From Trebouxia sp. TZW2008 (lineage: Eukaryota; Chlorophyta; Trebouxiophyceae; Trebouxiales; Trebouxiaceae), in the NCBI GenBank assembly GCA_002118135.1, contig BDIU01000308.1, forward strand, positions 1-64,000: a stretch of 64,000 bases of DNA, given 5' to 3'. Below are positions 10,468 to 23,200 of this stretch, in pieces (the stretch's first letter is position 1; the number at the start of each line of letters is the position of its first letter). The translations under genes and the position numbers were made by a program. The notes beneath the pieces were generated by a model that ran no database searches, was not told the origin of the DNA, and worked only from the letters and a program-made list of their open reading frames with translations.

Positions 10468-11954
10468 CGTAGAACTGTGCTTTATTTTGGCAACAACAGA
10501 GATGTACTGCTGGCCTGCGCGGACAGAGAAGTGTCAGAATGAGGTTAAAACATCGACTGGTGCATCCCAATGCTTAATTGACGCAAGTACAACACTGCAG
10601 CATACTTGCGGCTGCAAAAAGCTTGTACCTGAAGATGCTACACAGGGTTCCTTCCTTTCGCGCCCAAACGGCCGCACGCGGCCTATGAATGGTGTGGGCG
10701 GCGTTTCAGTAGTTCTGCGGTGCGTCTGCAAGGTAATTCACGCAAAGCTGCTGAAAGTGTAGGCAACGCGGCTTGGCAGTCTTCGTTGACCTTCTGTCCA
10801 AACTTCCTGAAATCGCAATCGAGCCCGCAGCTGTGGTGGCATCGAGGCACAGAGCCCAGAGGGGTAGTGTGCCATGCTCGCCTGCCACATGTCATGGTTG
10901 GCCTAGCAATGCAGTAAAAGCATTGTAAGGACGTTCGAGCAGGCCGTTGCCGCCTCAGAACTGAGCAAAGATCTGCCCGTGTGTTGTTGATGACACCAGG
11001 TTGTCGCGAGTTACACAATTTGTTTGAGAGCATTTTACATGTTGCAAGCATTGTCATCTTCTCATGCCCTGAAGGCCAGTATGCACAAAGTTGTAAGTTG
11101 CATGTGAAACATCCGGACTTTCACTGTGCGCTTGCTATGGGTACTTACCCATGTCCCAGCCGTATATGTTACGAGTAGCGTCACCATGATGATTGGAGAG
11201 ACGCCAAACTTTAGCACTGATGAGCGTAGGACGACCATCTTGCACCCGCTGAGGCGTTCGCGATCATCATGTGATGCTGTGATTCACCGAACACAACCTA
11301 ATCATAAGTAGAGGGAAGGATCTACCTGCCCGCTCCGAAACCAACCTGCGGTGCCCTTGGACACAGCCAAAGTCTTGGCAAGCCTCCGCTCCAACACAGC
11401 AGAATCTTCTCGTCGCTTTGTCATCCTCAGAATTGCTGTTGGTTCCTGAGCAAGCGCAAATTTGATCTATTCTTCCGTGCTAAGCACTGTATGCCAGTGC
11501 ACAAGACAGAAGGGTGCAGTTGTTTCGCTTTTCCGGCACATGCCCTTGACTGATGCTTGCCGTATGGGACACTGATATGGAAAAGCAGCGTGTTCAACAC
11601 TCTCGTTGAGTGCACCTAAGTGCACACATATCGACCGCCAGTGGCCAGGCATCCAGGATGCTGTGACAGGCGTTCCCATGCGGGAAACGACACACGTATG
11701 GCAGAACACGCTGTGTAAGCCTTTCAGCGTGTGACTTTCTCTTCCAACAAGCTTATTCTGGACCGTCGGCATCGTAAGCAGATATGCAACAGGACACAGC
11801 ACCCTTGCCGAAAAGGCATGTTGTTGCCTCAGGCACCGAGCAGAGTATGTTTGCTCCCTCAAATTGTGTGTATTTGTTGCATGGCAATTGTTTCAAATGC
11901 TCTGAGCATACTGAAGTCGATGTGCAGACAAGCCAAAGAAGACTACTGCTGCAG
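10468..11954. other. divergent intergenic region, possible unseen 5' exons
   Basis: This lies between the minus-strand gene starting at 10467 and the plus-strand exon at 11955. A minus-strand open frame around 11057-10683 (reading RKFGQKVNEDCQAALPTL) and other short frames are present, but none has a recognisable homologue. Because the 11,955 exon begins right after a canonical acceptor, one or more short upstream exons of that gene may sit here (a GTAAGC donor-like site occurs near 11,775). Confidence 0.4.
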
Positions 11955-13171
11955 CTATGCCAAGTGCACTAATGACTCAACTGCAAAAGCAGCAGGAACA
12001 GGAGATTGCTTGGATGACCAGTCTGCGGCAGCATCATCAAGAGCAGCAGTATGGCCACACTGAGGTGCGATTGCTAAGCTCAAAAGCCATGCTTACAAAG
12101 ACCGGCAAAATTACCCTTCCTGCTGACGAATGCAGGCAATACGCATTGAAAACTGCAACTGCATGGCCATCAACACTGCAGATGCCACTCCTGCTTACAT
12201 TGCAGGCAATGCGCATGGTGAACGAAAGTCAGGGCAGCATAAGTCACATGCGCCAGCTGGCTCAATCTGAAGTGGATTGGACTTGCTTCAGAGCAGCTGT
12301 CGAGTTGTACCACATCCCTAGCCCTCAGCAGTCACCACGCCACCAGCACACCACTAACAACACATATCAAGCTGCCACCGTTCAGCATGAAGGCAGCTTC
12401 AGCGGGAGCGCGTTTAGTCCCAGGGCTGAAAGTGTGTTTGGGAGCAATGCAATATCAGGTTGGCAGTCTTCTGGTAGTCCATGCTCACCTCGCTCTCAGC
12501 TCAGGCCGTACACTGCGCCTACAATTGTCTCTCGCCAACCACTGCACACAGACACGGACTGCCCCTTCTACGTGACCAGCCTCTACACAGATATGCAGCA
12601 TGCAGCAGAGCAGCCTTTGGAGCAGTCCAAAGCTGACGTGAAAAGCAGCATGCATGGCACCAGAGAGGACGCTGCTGGCTGCAATAGCCCTCAGCCCTTC
12701 CTGAAATCTGGCACTGGGGGTGTCGCTCTGACGTACGGCACCAGAGAACGTGATCGACCTCAGACTAGCAGCAGTGCAGAGATTGTTGAGCCCAAAAGCA
12801 GCAGAAGCGCCAGCAGGTGCAGCACCAGCAAGCTGATCAATGCAATGCGAGAGGGTGTGCATGCAGTCAGTGAAGAGAAGCCATTCTCTCACATTGTCAA
12901 CAGAGGAAAAGCCTGGCCTGCAGCGTCTACTGACCATCCAATTGCATCAGGGTTGACGGTCAGGCAGCAGGCTCACTCACTTGGCAAGACCAGCCTTGCA
13001 CATCAGGAAGAGCAGCTTGCACAGCGTTATGGCGCTTGGGAACAAGGGCTTAGGAGCTTTGTGTCTTGCTCTGGACCAGAAGCACAGAAGCTCAGCATGC
13101 AGGCCGATGCACTCATGGCTGAAGCCAACGATGCAATGACTCCTCATGTGCATACAACTGGTCCTATATGA
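11955..13171 (+). CDS. unrecognised Gln/Ser-rich protein, one long exon
   Basis: A single open frame of 404 codons runs from ATG 11957 to TGA 13171. The exon seems to start at 11955, just after the acceptor CTACTGCTGCAG, so the true start may be in an upstream exon. The N-terminus is a short Gln/Glu-rich helix (LQKQQEQEIAW). A region of ordinary composition follows, then a long Ser/Pro/Gln-rich disordered stretch, ending with a helical segment around EEQLAQRYGAWEQGLRSF. No membrane segment, signal peptide or known domain is visible. Coding status rests on length and codon use. It converges with the MATE gene. Confidence 0.6.
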
Positions 13172-13655
13172 TCAGATCCACAGCCCAGACAATACTACTG
13201 CATAAAACTCTGTGCTTGCACAGCCATGCAATATGCGCATGAGATGCAGTCATGCATAATCTGCTTGTTGAAGATATGGCAGCATTAGTTTCTGCTGTTT
13301 AGAAGATTCAAGCCAAGCTTTTTGGGAGTTAAACCTGCTGCAAAATCCTTGCAGCGGTCTGTTGTTTCTTCACCGTAGAAATGACGCTGTATATATAGAA
13401 CGTGCGAACAATGATGATGGCATAAGAGTATGTACTGGCAGCTCTTGATAGTGCAAATTATATTTCATAAGCAGTATCAGTCGCTGTCGCTTGAAGATCC
13501 GTTTTCCAAAGTGTGTCATGCATTGCAACTTCATGCTGCAGCTGCGAGCACCTCTTCCTTCCATGTGTGCAAACTAGCATGCAGATACAGACATTGGCCT
13601 GACTTGGACAGCGGCTTCTTGTTCAAGCAGGCAGGTTTGGGAATGACTGAACGAG
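13172..13655. other. convergent 3' intergenic region
   Basis: This is the space between the stops of the 11,955 gene (+) and the MATE gene (-). It presumably holds both 3' untranslated regions. I see no further gene and no clear poly(A) signal. Confidence 0.4.
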
Positions 13656-16600
13656 CTAAGCAATGCTATTCTGGCCAAGATGACCCGGCCTCTCATACTT
13701 GCCAAAGGCACTCGTGTTCCAATGTCTGCTGATGTGGATCATATGCCAGGTCAACCTAGTAACAAAGAACAACGACAAGCACCACCAAACGGTCCCCAAA
13801 CCTCCATGCATGCGCTTGCCAATGATTAGAAACGTTCCTGTCACAAGCCAGCCCAGCAGGTTCGTTTGGGGCAAATGCTGAAAGTCACCCGACCCAATAC
13901 TGATGCCGTCAAACATCATGACCACAGAACAAACAAGGGTGCTGCACATGGCCTGGCTCACAAGCTGCCCAATACCTGATGCCACAGCTGTGTCTGCTGT
14001 GAAAAGCCAGGGCAGCTTGATCATGATCAGGGCCACTAATGCTGCCAGAATAATGCCCACAACAAAGCCCAGCTTGAGCAGTAGACGCGCCAGTCGCTTC
14101 ACTCTCACAGGATCTGAGCTATCTCTGGCAACCAGTGACTGAGCTGCCATCGACAAAGGTTCTGGGAAAACTGCACGATCAGCGTCAGCAGTCAGACTTG
14201 AGGCGTGGTGACTGAATGACATGGAGACTGAGACATGAGGTCACTGACTCCAGGGCTGTGCACTGCGCACATTGCTTGAATGCTGTTCTGAAGAAATATC
14301 AACTTAAGCCATGCTAAGTAAAGTGATGTGTGCAAATGCAACTGCAGACAGCATGCATGCAGGTACAGGCATGTTGCTGACTAGTCAAAACCCAACATGT
14401 CATGCTTCCTCTTGCAAGCATGGCCGCTACTTGGGTTTTGTAAATATACATAGCAGACTGTGACGCTCCTGCTAAACCAGGCTCCCTGTGCACGATATGT
14501 ACAATGATAGAAGTGCAACGCATGTACCAAGTCAGAAAGTATAAAACAAGCCAGCCTGGCAACTCTTTATTGACATCACATACAAGCAGCAATTATGCAG
14601 GACTCCAAAATTTGCGTATTCATGTCTTGTACATGCTTGCTAGGCAGGTGTGGAATTCAGCAACAAAGGTACGTACAGACGCAGTCGACTGCCTCTGTGC
14701 AATGTGACAATGTGCAATCTGACTACAAGTGACATTGAGTCAGAGATTGGCATGCCATCCTGGACAGAGACTGTACATGATAGAAACCAGAAGAGCTGGA
14801 GGGTGACTTGGTGCGCTGCAGCTTCAGGCGTGCCAAGGATGGTGGCAGCAGCAGTGATGGAAGTGTAGCTGCACATGGTGAACACGGTGCGGGCCAGCAG
14901 AGTGGTGGCCACCCCAAGGTACGGTTTGAAAGCAGCCAGCCTAGGCATGCCCTGCATACTGACCACCATCACCTCTGCTTCTTGCCTATTCAAGAACCCA
15001 ACATATGCTGGGATGAGACTTTCTCTTGATTGAAACAAAACTTCCAGCAGAATTATGCCACAGGAGAAATGCTGTAAATGCAGGCTTCTTGAACATACAT
15101 TCCCGAAGCAGATGCCAAGCCTATGTAGAGAAGATGCTTCCATGCAAAATCACTTGAGTCTTACAGGAGGGGCTGCAAAGATGCCTCTTGATGCCCAATT
15201 CAGTGACGCAAGAACATTGCTTGTGTCCTGTTTGCTTTGTATCAATCAATTTTTCCATCATGACAGAGAGTATCAAATGTCAATATCAGCAGCATGCAGC
15301 AACGGCCACTTTGCAAATGCGCATTCCATTGTCAGCGCAGAGGCAACATGTCCTACCTGCCAAGACAGAGGGATGCCCTTATCTGTTCTGCCCATGCGCT
15401 GGAGATAGATCAAGAAGACCACAGCGCCAAAGTATTGTGCAATTGGGCAGGTGATGCCGGCACCTGTCACTCCTAGCCTCTTGTGGATGATGAGGTAGTA
15501 GTCACCTGCCAGGTTCAAGGCTGCAACTGCTGCAGCTACCTTGAGCGGCGTCCATGCATCCTGCATAATAGCATGCATTAGCCTGTGATAACATGTGCAG
15601 GCTTGTAGGTACTACATTGTGAGGCCGTATTCAAAAACATTCATTGTTTCAGCCCTGACACACTGTGCTTTACTGGCTTTCATGCCTTGTACAACCAGGT
15701 GATGTGATGCAAGAAGTGCTATAGATGTGAAGGTGTGCAGCAGGGGTTCACGTGCAGTGCCTTGACACACTGTGCTCTCTTGGCTGTCATGCCTTGCACA
15801 AACAGATCATGTGATGCAAGGTGTGCTATGACTGCAGCTGTTCAGCAGGATTTCTGACTTGAATGAGCATTGCAGCAATCACAAGTCACCTGTTGGCCAA
15901 AGCAGGCGCCCTGTGCTACCATGACAAGCATGACTGCAGGGGAAGCTGTTGCTCTGATTCTCAGGTACTGCAAGGCTGGTTCCAAGATGTCTTTGCTGCT
16001 GCCCACTATAGTCAGCAACCATGGACCCAACACCTCAAGCACCACAATGATGCACAAGCCCAGCACTGCTGCTACACAAAGCGTATACGACAGCATCAGT
16101 TCTGACACTGCCATGCGCTTCTTGCGCTCTCTGTCAGAGATGCCAGGCGCCTGTGGGGAATTTGTAGCCAATACATTTGTGGTAGTCACACTGAGGAATG
16201 CAAACACCTGCATGGCATTGTTCGGTTGACTGCAGAGCAGGACCATTTAAACGGAGCAAGGTAAGGTGAAGCGCAGGTTGGAAGATTGTGACCTACCTGG
16301 AAGATCAGGTTAAAGATTGCAGTGTTGGGACCAAGGGAGGCGAGCTGCAGGGACGAGACTTGTCCCACGCATGCTGTGTCCACCAAGCTGATGAGAGGAT
16401 CCGCCAATACAGCGCCAAGCGACGGCACAGCCAAAGATGCAACGTCCACCAACTCTGACAAGCCTGCTCGAGCGTGTGTTCTCCGGTGTGCCTCCTGTGT
16501 GCTTTGCTGCTGCCCGTCCGAAAAGGTTCGTCGTCTCTTGGTTGCATGGAAGCCTGACACGACTGTGACGTCTGTCAACTCTGAGGTGTCTTTGCTCAAG

Positions 16601-16668
16601 GGGGGGCTACGAGCATGCTCGTGAGTCTTCGCATGCAGCTGAGGCGAGGCGCTGCCTTTGGGCGGCAT
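13656..16668 (-). CDS. MATE-family efflux transporter (DTX/EDS5-like)
   Basis: A multidrug-and-toxic-compound-extrusion membrane transporter, moving small organic compounds or organic acids by H+ or Na+ antiport. Five exons in phase: 16668-16297, 16207-15890, 15560-15357, 14951-14777 and 14170-13656, giving 527 residues. The soluble N-terminus of about 70 residues leads into ELVDVASLAVPSLGAVLADP and the MATE signature region LVDTACVGQVSSLQLASLGPN. Later blocks APGISDRERKKRMAVSEL, AAAHQVTLQLFWFLS, SMAAQSLVARDSSDPVRV and FDGISIGSGDFQHLP match the plant EDS5/DTX45-type subgroup. About 12 hydrophobic segments can be counted. Plant members of this subgroup are often plastidial; the Ser/Thr/Arg-rich N-terminus is compatible, but localisation is inference. 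Intron 2 contains a tandem duplication. Confidence 0.9.
15652..15855. repeat. two-unit tandem duplication in MATE intron 2
   Basis: A block of about 95-105 bp (starting near TGACACACTGTGCT, then GTCATGCCTTG and ATGTGATGCAAG, ending GTTCAGCAGGATTTC) at about 15,763-15,855 is repeated with substitutions at about 15,652-15,750. It lies wholly within the intron between exons 2 and 3 of the transporter. Confidence 0.75.
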
Positions 16669-17241
16669 CTAACAGATGCGACTCGCCCTTGGCATCGGCC
16701 AACAAGCTTGACACGGCATCGAACACATCTTTGCGCTACATGTTTGACACAATCGCACGCAGCTAGGTGGTACTGCGTGTGATCACAGCTGAGTCGTCGA
16801 CTTCAGTTCACTGCTGCCGCTGTATTGACGACACATTGCCAGGGCGCGCAGAGCCACCGAGCCTTGATCGGCAGACGCACACGGCAAATTTCTTGGCTGA
16901 CGGTCCCGCAAGTCACCGCTGCAGCAGCGTTCGTGCCTTGACTCAAACCTCGGTCAAAGGCTCACTCGTTCGTCTGTGTCGCTCCAGCAGCTGAAGCGGC
17001 CGTTGTGAGGGGTCGCATTCGCTGGCATGACATGCGAGCCCTGAGAAGAGCCGAGGCTGGGCAAGGACGAGGCTATTCATGTAGCTGCATCACCAAAGCA
17101 TATGAGCGGCGATGATGTTGCGTTCCGCTGTTGCAATAGTTCGCAGGACTTGAGGACCATCTAACCTCATGCTTATAAATGATTCGACAAGTCTTGCGTT
17201 TGTCACTTTGCCTTTGCGACTGCGTTCACTAGTCTGCCTGG
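16669..17241. promoter_or_regulatory. shared divergent promoter region (MATE / LRR-SFI1)
   Basis: 573 bp separate the ATG of the minus-strand transporter from the first ATG of the plus-strand LRR-SFI1 gene, so both promoters must lie here. Base composition is more GC-rich, with more CpG (for example AGTCGTCGACTTC, GGCGCGCAGAG), than the surrounding introns. No TATA box is convincing. Confidence 0.5.
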
Positions 17242-20200
17242 ATGGTGACCTACGTGCAGCTTGAGGAGCGAAGGAGCAGCTCTAAGTCTCCACGCAAGAG
17301 GGTACATACCATATGTTTGTCTTGTTTGCTAGCTTTTGGATGCGCGGTGATTGCTCATATTCCTTTCCAGGCACCTTTACAGACGAAAGAGGGTGTCCAG
17401 ATGCTACACCAGGCTGCCCCAGATGCTGCTGCTGCTGCATGTGCTACTGACATAAGTCACACCGACCACAAAGGATCAGGCACTTTGAAGCCTATTGGTC
17501 CATGCAATTGGCAAGCTTCCTTGAAGAACACCAAAGCATCCATAGGTCACACAAAGCCTAAGTCAAGTCATCAACATCATGTGTCAAGGTCAGTATGCAG
17601 TGTGCACTTTGCAGTTTCAAAGCAGTTGCATAGGATGAACAGGTTCAGACAGGCTAGACTTCATCCTCTTGCATTAAGCTGTTGACACAGTAAGCCCTGA
17701 GCAACGCTGTATGCATGGGCTTATCATTATTCAAAAGGGTATGCATGCTGCAGCATGACAAATTCCTGAATCAGTGAGTCACTTGGTGACAGACTAAAAG
17801 CATGTATGGGGTTGTCTTCAAGACAAACATCAGTACAAGTTACTCAACATCATTCTTCTGCCTTCAACAAGCAAACATCTGCCGTGAGCCTGTTCATGTC
17901 CTGCATACTTACTGATGACATCATGCAGGCGGCCTGGAAGGCTAAAGCTGTCTTCTTTGCTCAGCCAATGTCCATCATTGTTTGATGACAAGAAAATATC
18001 AGCAGTAGATAAGGGTTTGACAGAAGTTGACTTTCTGCCTCGCCACTTTCATGGAGTCAAGGTAGTGATCTGCCTTGCAAGCCTTTTTGTGACTGCTTGG
18101 AATGCTTCACATCTCTGTAGGCAATCATTGCTTCTCATTCTGCATACTTGCCCTGCCATACACAGAAGCAGAGTGCACATGGGCACAAACTTGTGCGCAT
18201 CACTTACAACTCTGTCAGAGAATTCAAGTGCATGGCATCAGAAAAAGATCTTGCACTGCTGTCAAAGGCAAATGAAACTGTGAATAATCTTGCTTGTCTC
18301 AGTCATGCCAAGCCATAGTATTGCAAGCAAAACATTTGTCTTTGCTGGCTTTGCAGACTCTGTACCTGAGCAAGAACAGCTTGCGGTCTCTGCAAGGCAT
18401 TCAGCAATTCAGTGCCGTTGTGACGGTAGCAGCAGCAGACAATCTCATCGACAGCTTTGATGAGCTGGACTTCTTGACAATGGCCAGCCAGCCACACATG
18501 CTGAAAGCCCTGAGCTTGGAGGGCAACCCTGTGGCACGCTTGCCCCACTACAGGTCACATCTCAACTTGCCACGCAGCACTGATGATACCAATGCTAACC
18601 ATTGTGGTCATTTTACCCCGACATGACTGTAACAGTATCATGGCAATTGCCAGCCTGCATGGCTTGTCTTGCTTGCACATATGATCTGGATTTTGTCATC
18701 GACCTTGAGGTCCATCTGGCACATAGAGCTGGCTGCCAGCCTCATCGGGATGTGCCCGTCAAATGAAGGGTGTCTTGCCAGATCTTGGCTGGGTTGCATC
18801 AACATGCTTATGCTCAAGCTTGCGGGCTTTGACTGTTTCCTCAGCGCGGGCAATGAGTCACAATTGCACGACACTTCCAGTGCATTCTAAGCACCTCTGC
18901 ATAGCAAGACAAAGTGCTCACAAAGCTCAAAGCAGTACTTCACGTCGAATGACCAAAAGTTTCATGCTTGACATATAGGGCGCATGTGATTGCAAAGCTG
19001 CCAGAGCTTCAGATGCTGGACGGGAAGGCTATTGGGGCATCAGAGCAGCAACATGCAGCTCAAGTTCTCAAGCATCAGGACATGCTCCTTTCCCTGATGC
19101 TGACAAATGCTTGCCTTGTGCACAAGCTGGTAAGTCCTTTGTCATACAAGTCTTGGTGCTTCTGTTGCCGATCACTGCATGGAGAAGGCTATCAATCTCT
19201 ACGGTCTGCATCAACATCCCTTCATAGCAATTTGTCTTGATAAGCTTGCAAAAAGCTTGTCGCAGAGTAAGCTTTTCTCGCCCCACTGGTGAGATGGACG
19301 ACAGTCATGTCAGCAATGGCGCCAGATCTTTGGCACAGCCTTGCTGCTTGTAGCTCGAGTTGCGAACAGTATCAATGTCTGACATCTGCATTCAAAGATG
19401 TACAGAATACCTGCAAGACTAAGCGGCGTGTCCAAAACAAGACCGCATTATGCATTTGTGTGATATCAGCAGGGCATGCAAGATGCAGGCAGTCTATGCA
19501 TAGGCGATTGAGCGCCTGTGCGTGATGTGTGCAGAGCATGGCAGTGCAGATGCAGAGGGTTCATGCTGAGCTGAAGGACCGTGTTTGGGGCTGTTGGAGG
19601 CAACAGCTTGCTGCCCCCAGCCCTAGCCCTGGCGCTGCAGACCCTGCCCGCCTCCTGCAGCTGTGGGACTATGAAGCCAGCTTGACTGGCCAAGTAGGGA
19701 AACAAATGTTGCATGCCACCACCTGACATCTCTCATACATCTGCCATGTCAACGATGTTTGAGCGTCTTCAGATAGCATGGTTTCATGCCTTAGGGGCAA
19801 AAGTGGTGTTGGCAAGCTATCTAGCCTCACAGAGTCGCAATAAAGAACATCAATGCCAATGGCCCGTGTCTTCTGGATATGACTCGTCAGCTCAGGCATG
19901 TCAGTCTTCCCTCATGCAGAAGGACCTCAGCATTGTTAGCGGTAAAGATGCCCATCACAAGCAAATAGTCCACATCAGCATCAGGCAGATGGACAGCCAT
20001 ATGGCCTCTGGCCTCAAAACGGCATCTGCCTTATCTAAGTCAGAAAATAAGTGCATGTGCGGATGCAGGAGCGCAAAGCTATCTGTCAGGCTGTCAACAG
20101 GGAGGTTTCACGCATGCACCGCAAGACAGCTTGCCGTAGCGACGGCTTCTCTGCAAAGCAGCGCAACTCCTGGAACGAGGCCTTTGCTCAGGTGCGTTGA

Positions 20201-23200
20201 TGCTTGCATTGCATCACAAAGCTGTCAATTATGCTGCTCAACACCCTGAGTCCTACGCAAACTTAGAACTGACATTCAGGAATGTTTGTTCACTCCTCAA
20301 GCTTGACAGCGTGAGTTAAACGTCTGCACTTTTGGCATGCCAACTTCGTGCAGGCTTGCAAAGCATGGGATGGCCTTTGTCTCAAATCAGTGCAATATGC
20401 TGAAAAAGCTGAGCGCATCACAGCCCACATGACGCTTGCCTTGGGCATTAACTCAATGCCCTAGCAGGCGTATGAACACAGTAGCAAAGTGGAGCTAGGG
20501 CATATTGCAACTGTAAATAGTGTTGTTGCCTGATGCCCAATGCCCCAGCAAGCAAGCAAATACAGTCAGTGGCTTGAGCCAAAGCATATCAACTTATAAT
20601 GCAGGTGATGCTGGCCCAGCAGGAGAGCATAGCTGAGCTGTTGAGCCTGTATGAGGCAGACCACAGCGCATGGGAGCAACAGCAAGGCAGGCAGGCAGCA
20701 GCGCATGACCAGCATCTGGACGACGCCCAGCAACAGCACTTCCTAGGCAAAGCCAGTTTGAAGAAGGACAGGTGTGGGTTTTGTTAAACTCTGCTGCACA
20801 TGCCTCGTGTTACATGTGACTGGCACAGCCAAATGTAATGCGCCTGATGATTATGCTCACAATGAAGACAATTGTTTAACAACTTAGCATTGCCCACAGC
20901 ATGCTAAGTTGGCATGTGCAGTCACGACCTTCAGGCAAGCTGTCTGATGCAACAGCAGAGGCTGTAGCGCTGGCCAGGCTCACACACTGTATCATGACTC
21001 TCATAACCACCAGCATCAAGTACGCATCATGCTTTCTTTTGCATTGCATGCTGCTGAGTCCTTGCATTAATGCAGAGAGTGTCTGATCCAAGAGATGTGT
21101 GGCAGCATGCACTCTTTGATGGATGCTTTCCAAGGTGACTACAGTCAACAGGCAGTGCATTATCAGCAGCGCATGCGCCAGCTGCAGCAGTCCTTGCAAA
21201 GCCAGTTGGTATCGAGGCCTGAGGCTGCAGACATTAAAAGCAGATTTGATGAACAGCTAGGTGACTTTCAACGCTGACATGACCTTGTATTGATGACTGT
21301 CGGTGTTTGTCAATTTCTGCATTCTCAGCTTTTGTGTCATGCAAACGTGATGTGTGCACAGGTAATACACTGCTGGACAGCTGTGCTTTCATTGCATCCA
21401 CTGTCTGCCTTGATCTGGCCAGCTTTGAGTCTTCCAACTTTCTATCTTGATTTGTCATGCATGCAGGCATTGCAGGACATCACTTGATCCTGTCCCCAAA
21501 AAGTTCAATGCTGCATTTTTCAGCCGAAAAGTCTTTAGTGCTACGTTTTGGCCTGCAGCTTGTTTTTGGCTGTACAACCTAGAAATGTTTGCACCCTGAG
21601 TCCACCGCTTGACAGGCAATGGCATTGCAGGGCAGCGCCATTTGGGTCAGCAGGCCCAGATGGCGTACGCTGTATCAGATGCCTCTGGTAATGACAGAAG
21701 CAGAAGCCGCAGCAGAAGCAGGAATCAAACTCCTGAACCCTTGCTCAGGAGCCCTGCCCTAGTTGGCAGAACTGGCAGAAGCAGGCATAGGGCAGCTGCC
21801 ACCAGAAGCCCTGCAGCCACAAGCAAAAGCCCTAGAGGTCTGGAAAGTGAGCAGAGTGTGGGACAGCAACTTGCTGCCAAAAGCCCTAGGGATGCCAGCA
21901 AGAGCCCAAGACTGCTGTCTTCTGCATCAGCTCAGACATCTACAGCTGGCAAAGTGAGAATCAATTCTGATCAGAGTATGCAAGGGCAGGCTACTACCAC
22001 CATGGCAGCTCAGGCGTCTGGCAGCAGCAGTGAATCAAGAGCTTTGAATAGCAGTTCAGGGGAGCAGTTCAGGCCCATGCGTGCTGCCAGCATTGGCAGG
22101 CTGCAAAGGCTGCACCGAAAGCAGCGCAGCAGCAGCGGCAGCACAGCATGCAAAGCATCTCCACCCTCGGGTGCTGACACCAGCTTTGAGTTCAGTGCGG
22201 CACAGGATGGAGCTGCTGACATGAGCCTGGGGCATGCATCGAGCAGGCACTCAATAGCAGCTACGACAAGAGCTGTTGGCTTGTCTCCAGGCAGTGCAAT
22301 GAGACGCAGCAAGTCCCTTGCCTTTGCTCAAGGTATGGTACGCACTGCAGCTGACAATGATATGGAGACAGGGTCTCAGCAGCCTGCTAGGCCAGCCTCT
22401 ACTCCGCCAGGTGTTCTGCATGCTGAGACATCAGCACGCCAGCAGCAACGGGGAAAGCATGCAACGCCAGCTCGACCACCTCCCAAGGGGTTGCCACAGC
22501 ACATGCATGAACAGGTAGAGCTGCATAGGCCACAACAGAGCGCTGCAAGGGAGGCAAACAGCGTACAAAGCCTGTCTCAGCTGCAATGGCCTGCTTCTCG
22601 GCCCCAGCAGCAAAATGGTACAGCTTATCAGCAGCAACAGCAGCATAGACAGCATTTGGGTTCAGACCAGCAGGCATTGTTGCCAGCTATCACACCAGCT
22701 GACTGCCATGACTCTGCATCTGTCACAGCTCAAGAGGCTCAGCAGCTTCGTGCTGCGCATCCTGTGGGCTCAAGCTTTGAAAAGTCACATGCAAGATTTT
22801 GCAGTCATGCAACACAGATGGAGCAGCAAATCAGTCAGAAACATGACAGAGCACCTGGCGACTCAGCTGCTCATGGCCCTGTAGCTTCTCAAAGCGCCTT
22901 TGTGCACCTTACAGCTGTTGAAAAATCTTGTCACCAGCATCACGATCAGCAGCATACTCAAGCACAGCACAGCTCTCATGGTCAGCTAGCATCTGACAGT
23001 GCAGATCCTTGTGGTGACATGACACCACAGAAGCTAAACGTCACCCCACACAAGCTGCCCAGGCAGCTATCAGGCAACACATTTGCTGACAACAGTATCA
23101 GCAGTTCTGCTCAGTCTGTCCAACAGGCGTCCGAACCAAGTCAACATCAGCAGTTGGTCAAGCCAAGACAGCCAATACATGCTGACCAAGTCACAGGTGC

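Noticed and set aside
16669..17241. A separate small gene in the MATE/LRR-SFI1 gap
   Set aside because: Short frames exist on both strands, but none has conserved sequence or splice signals. A promoter region explains the position better.
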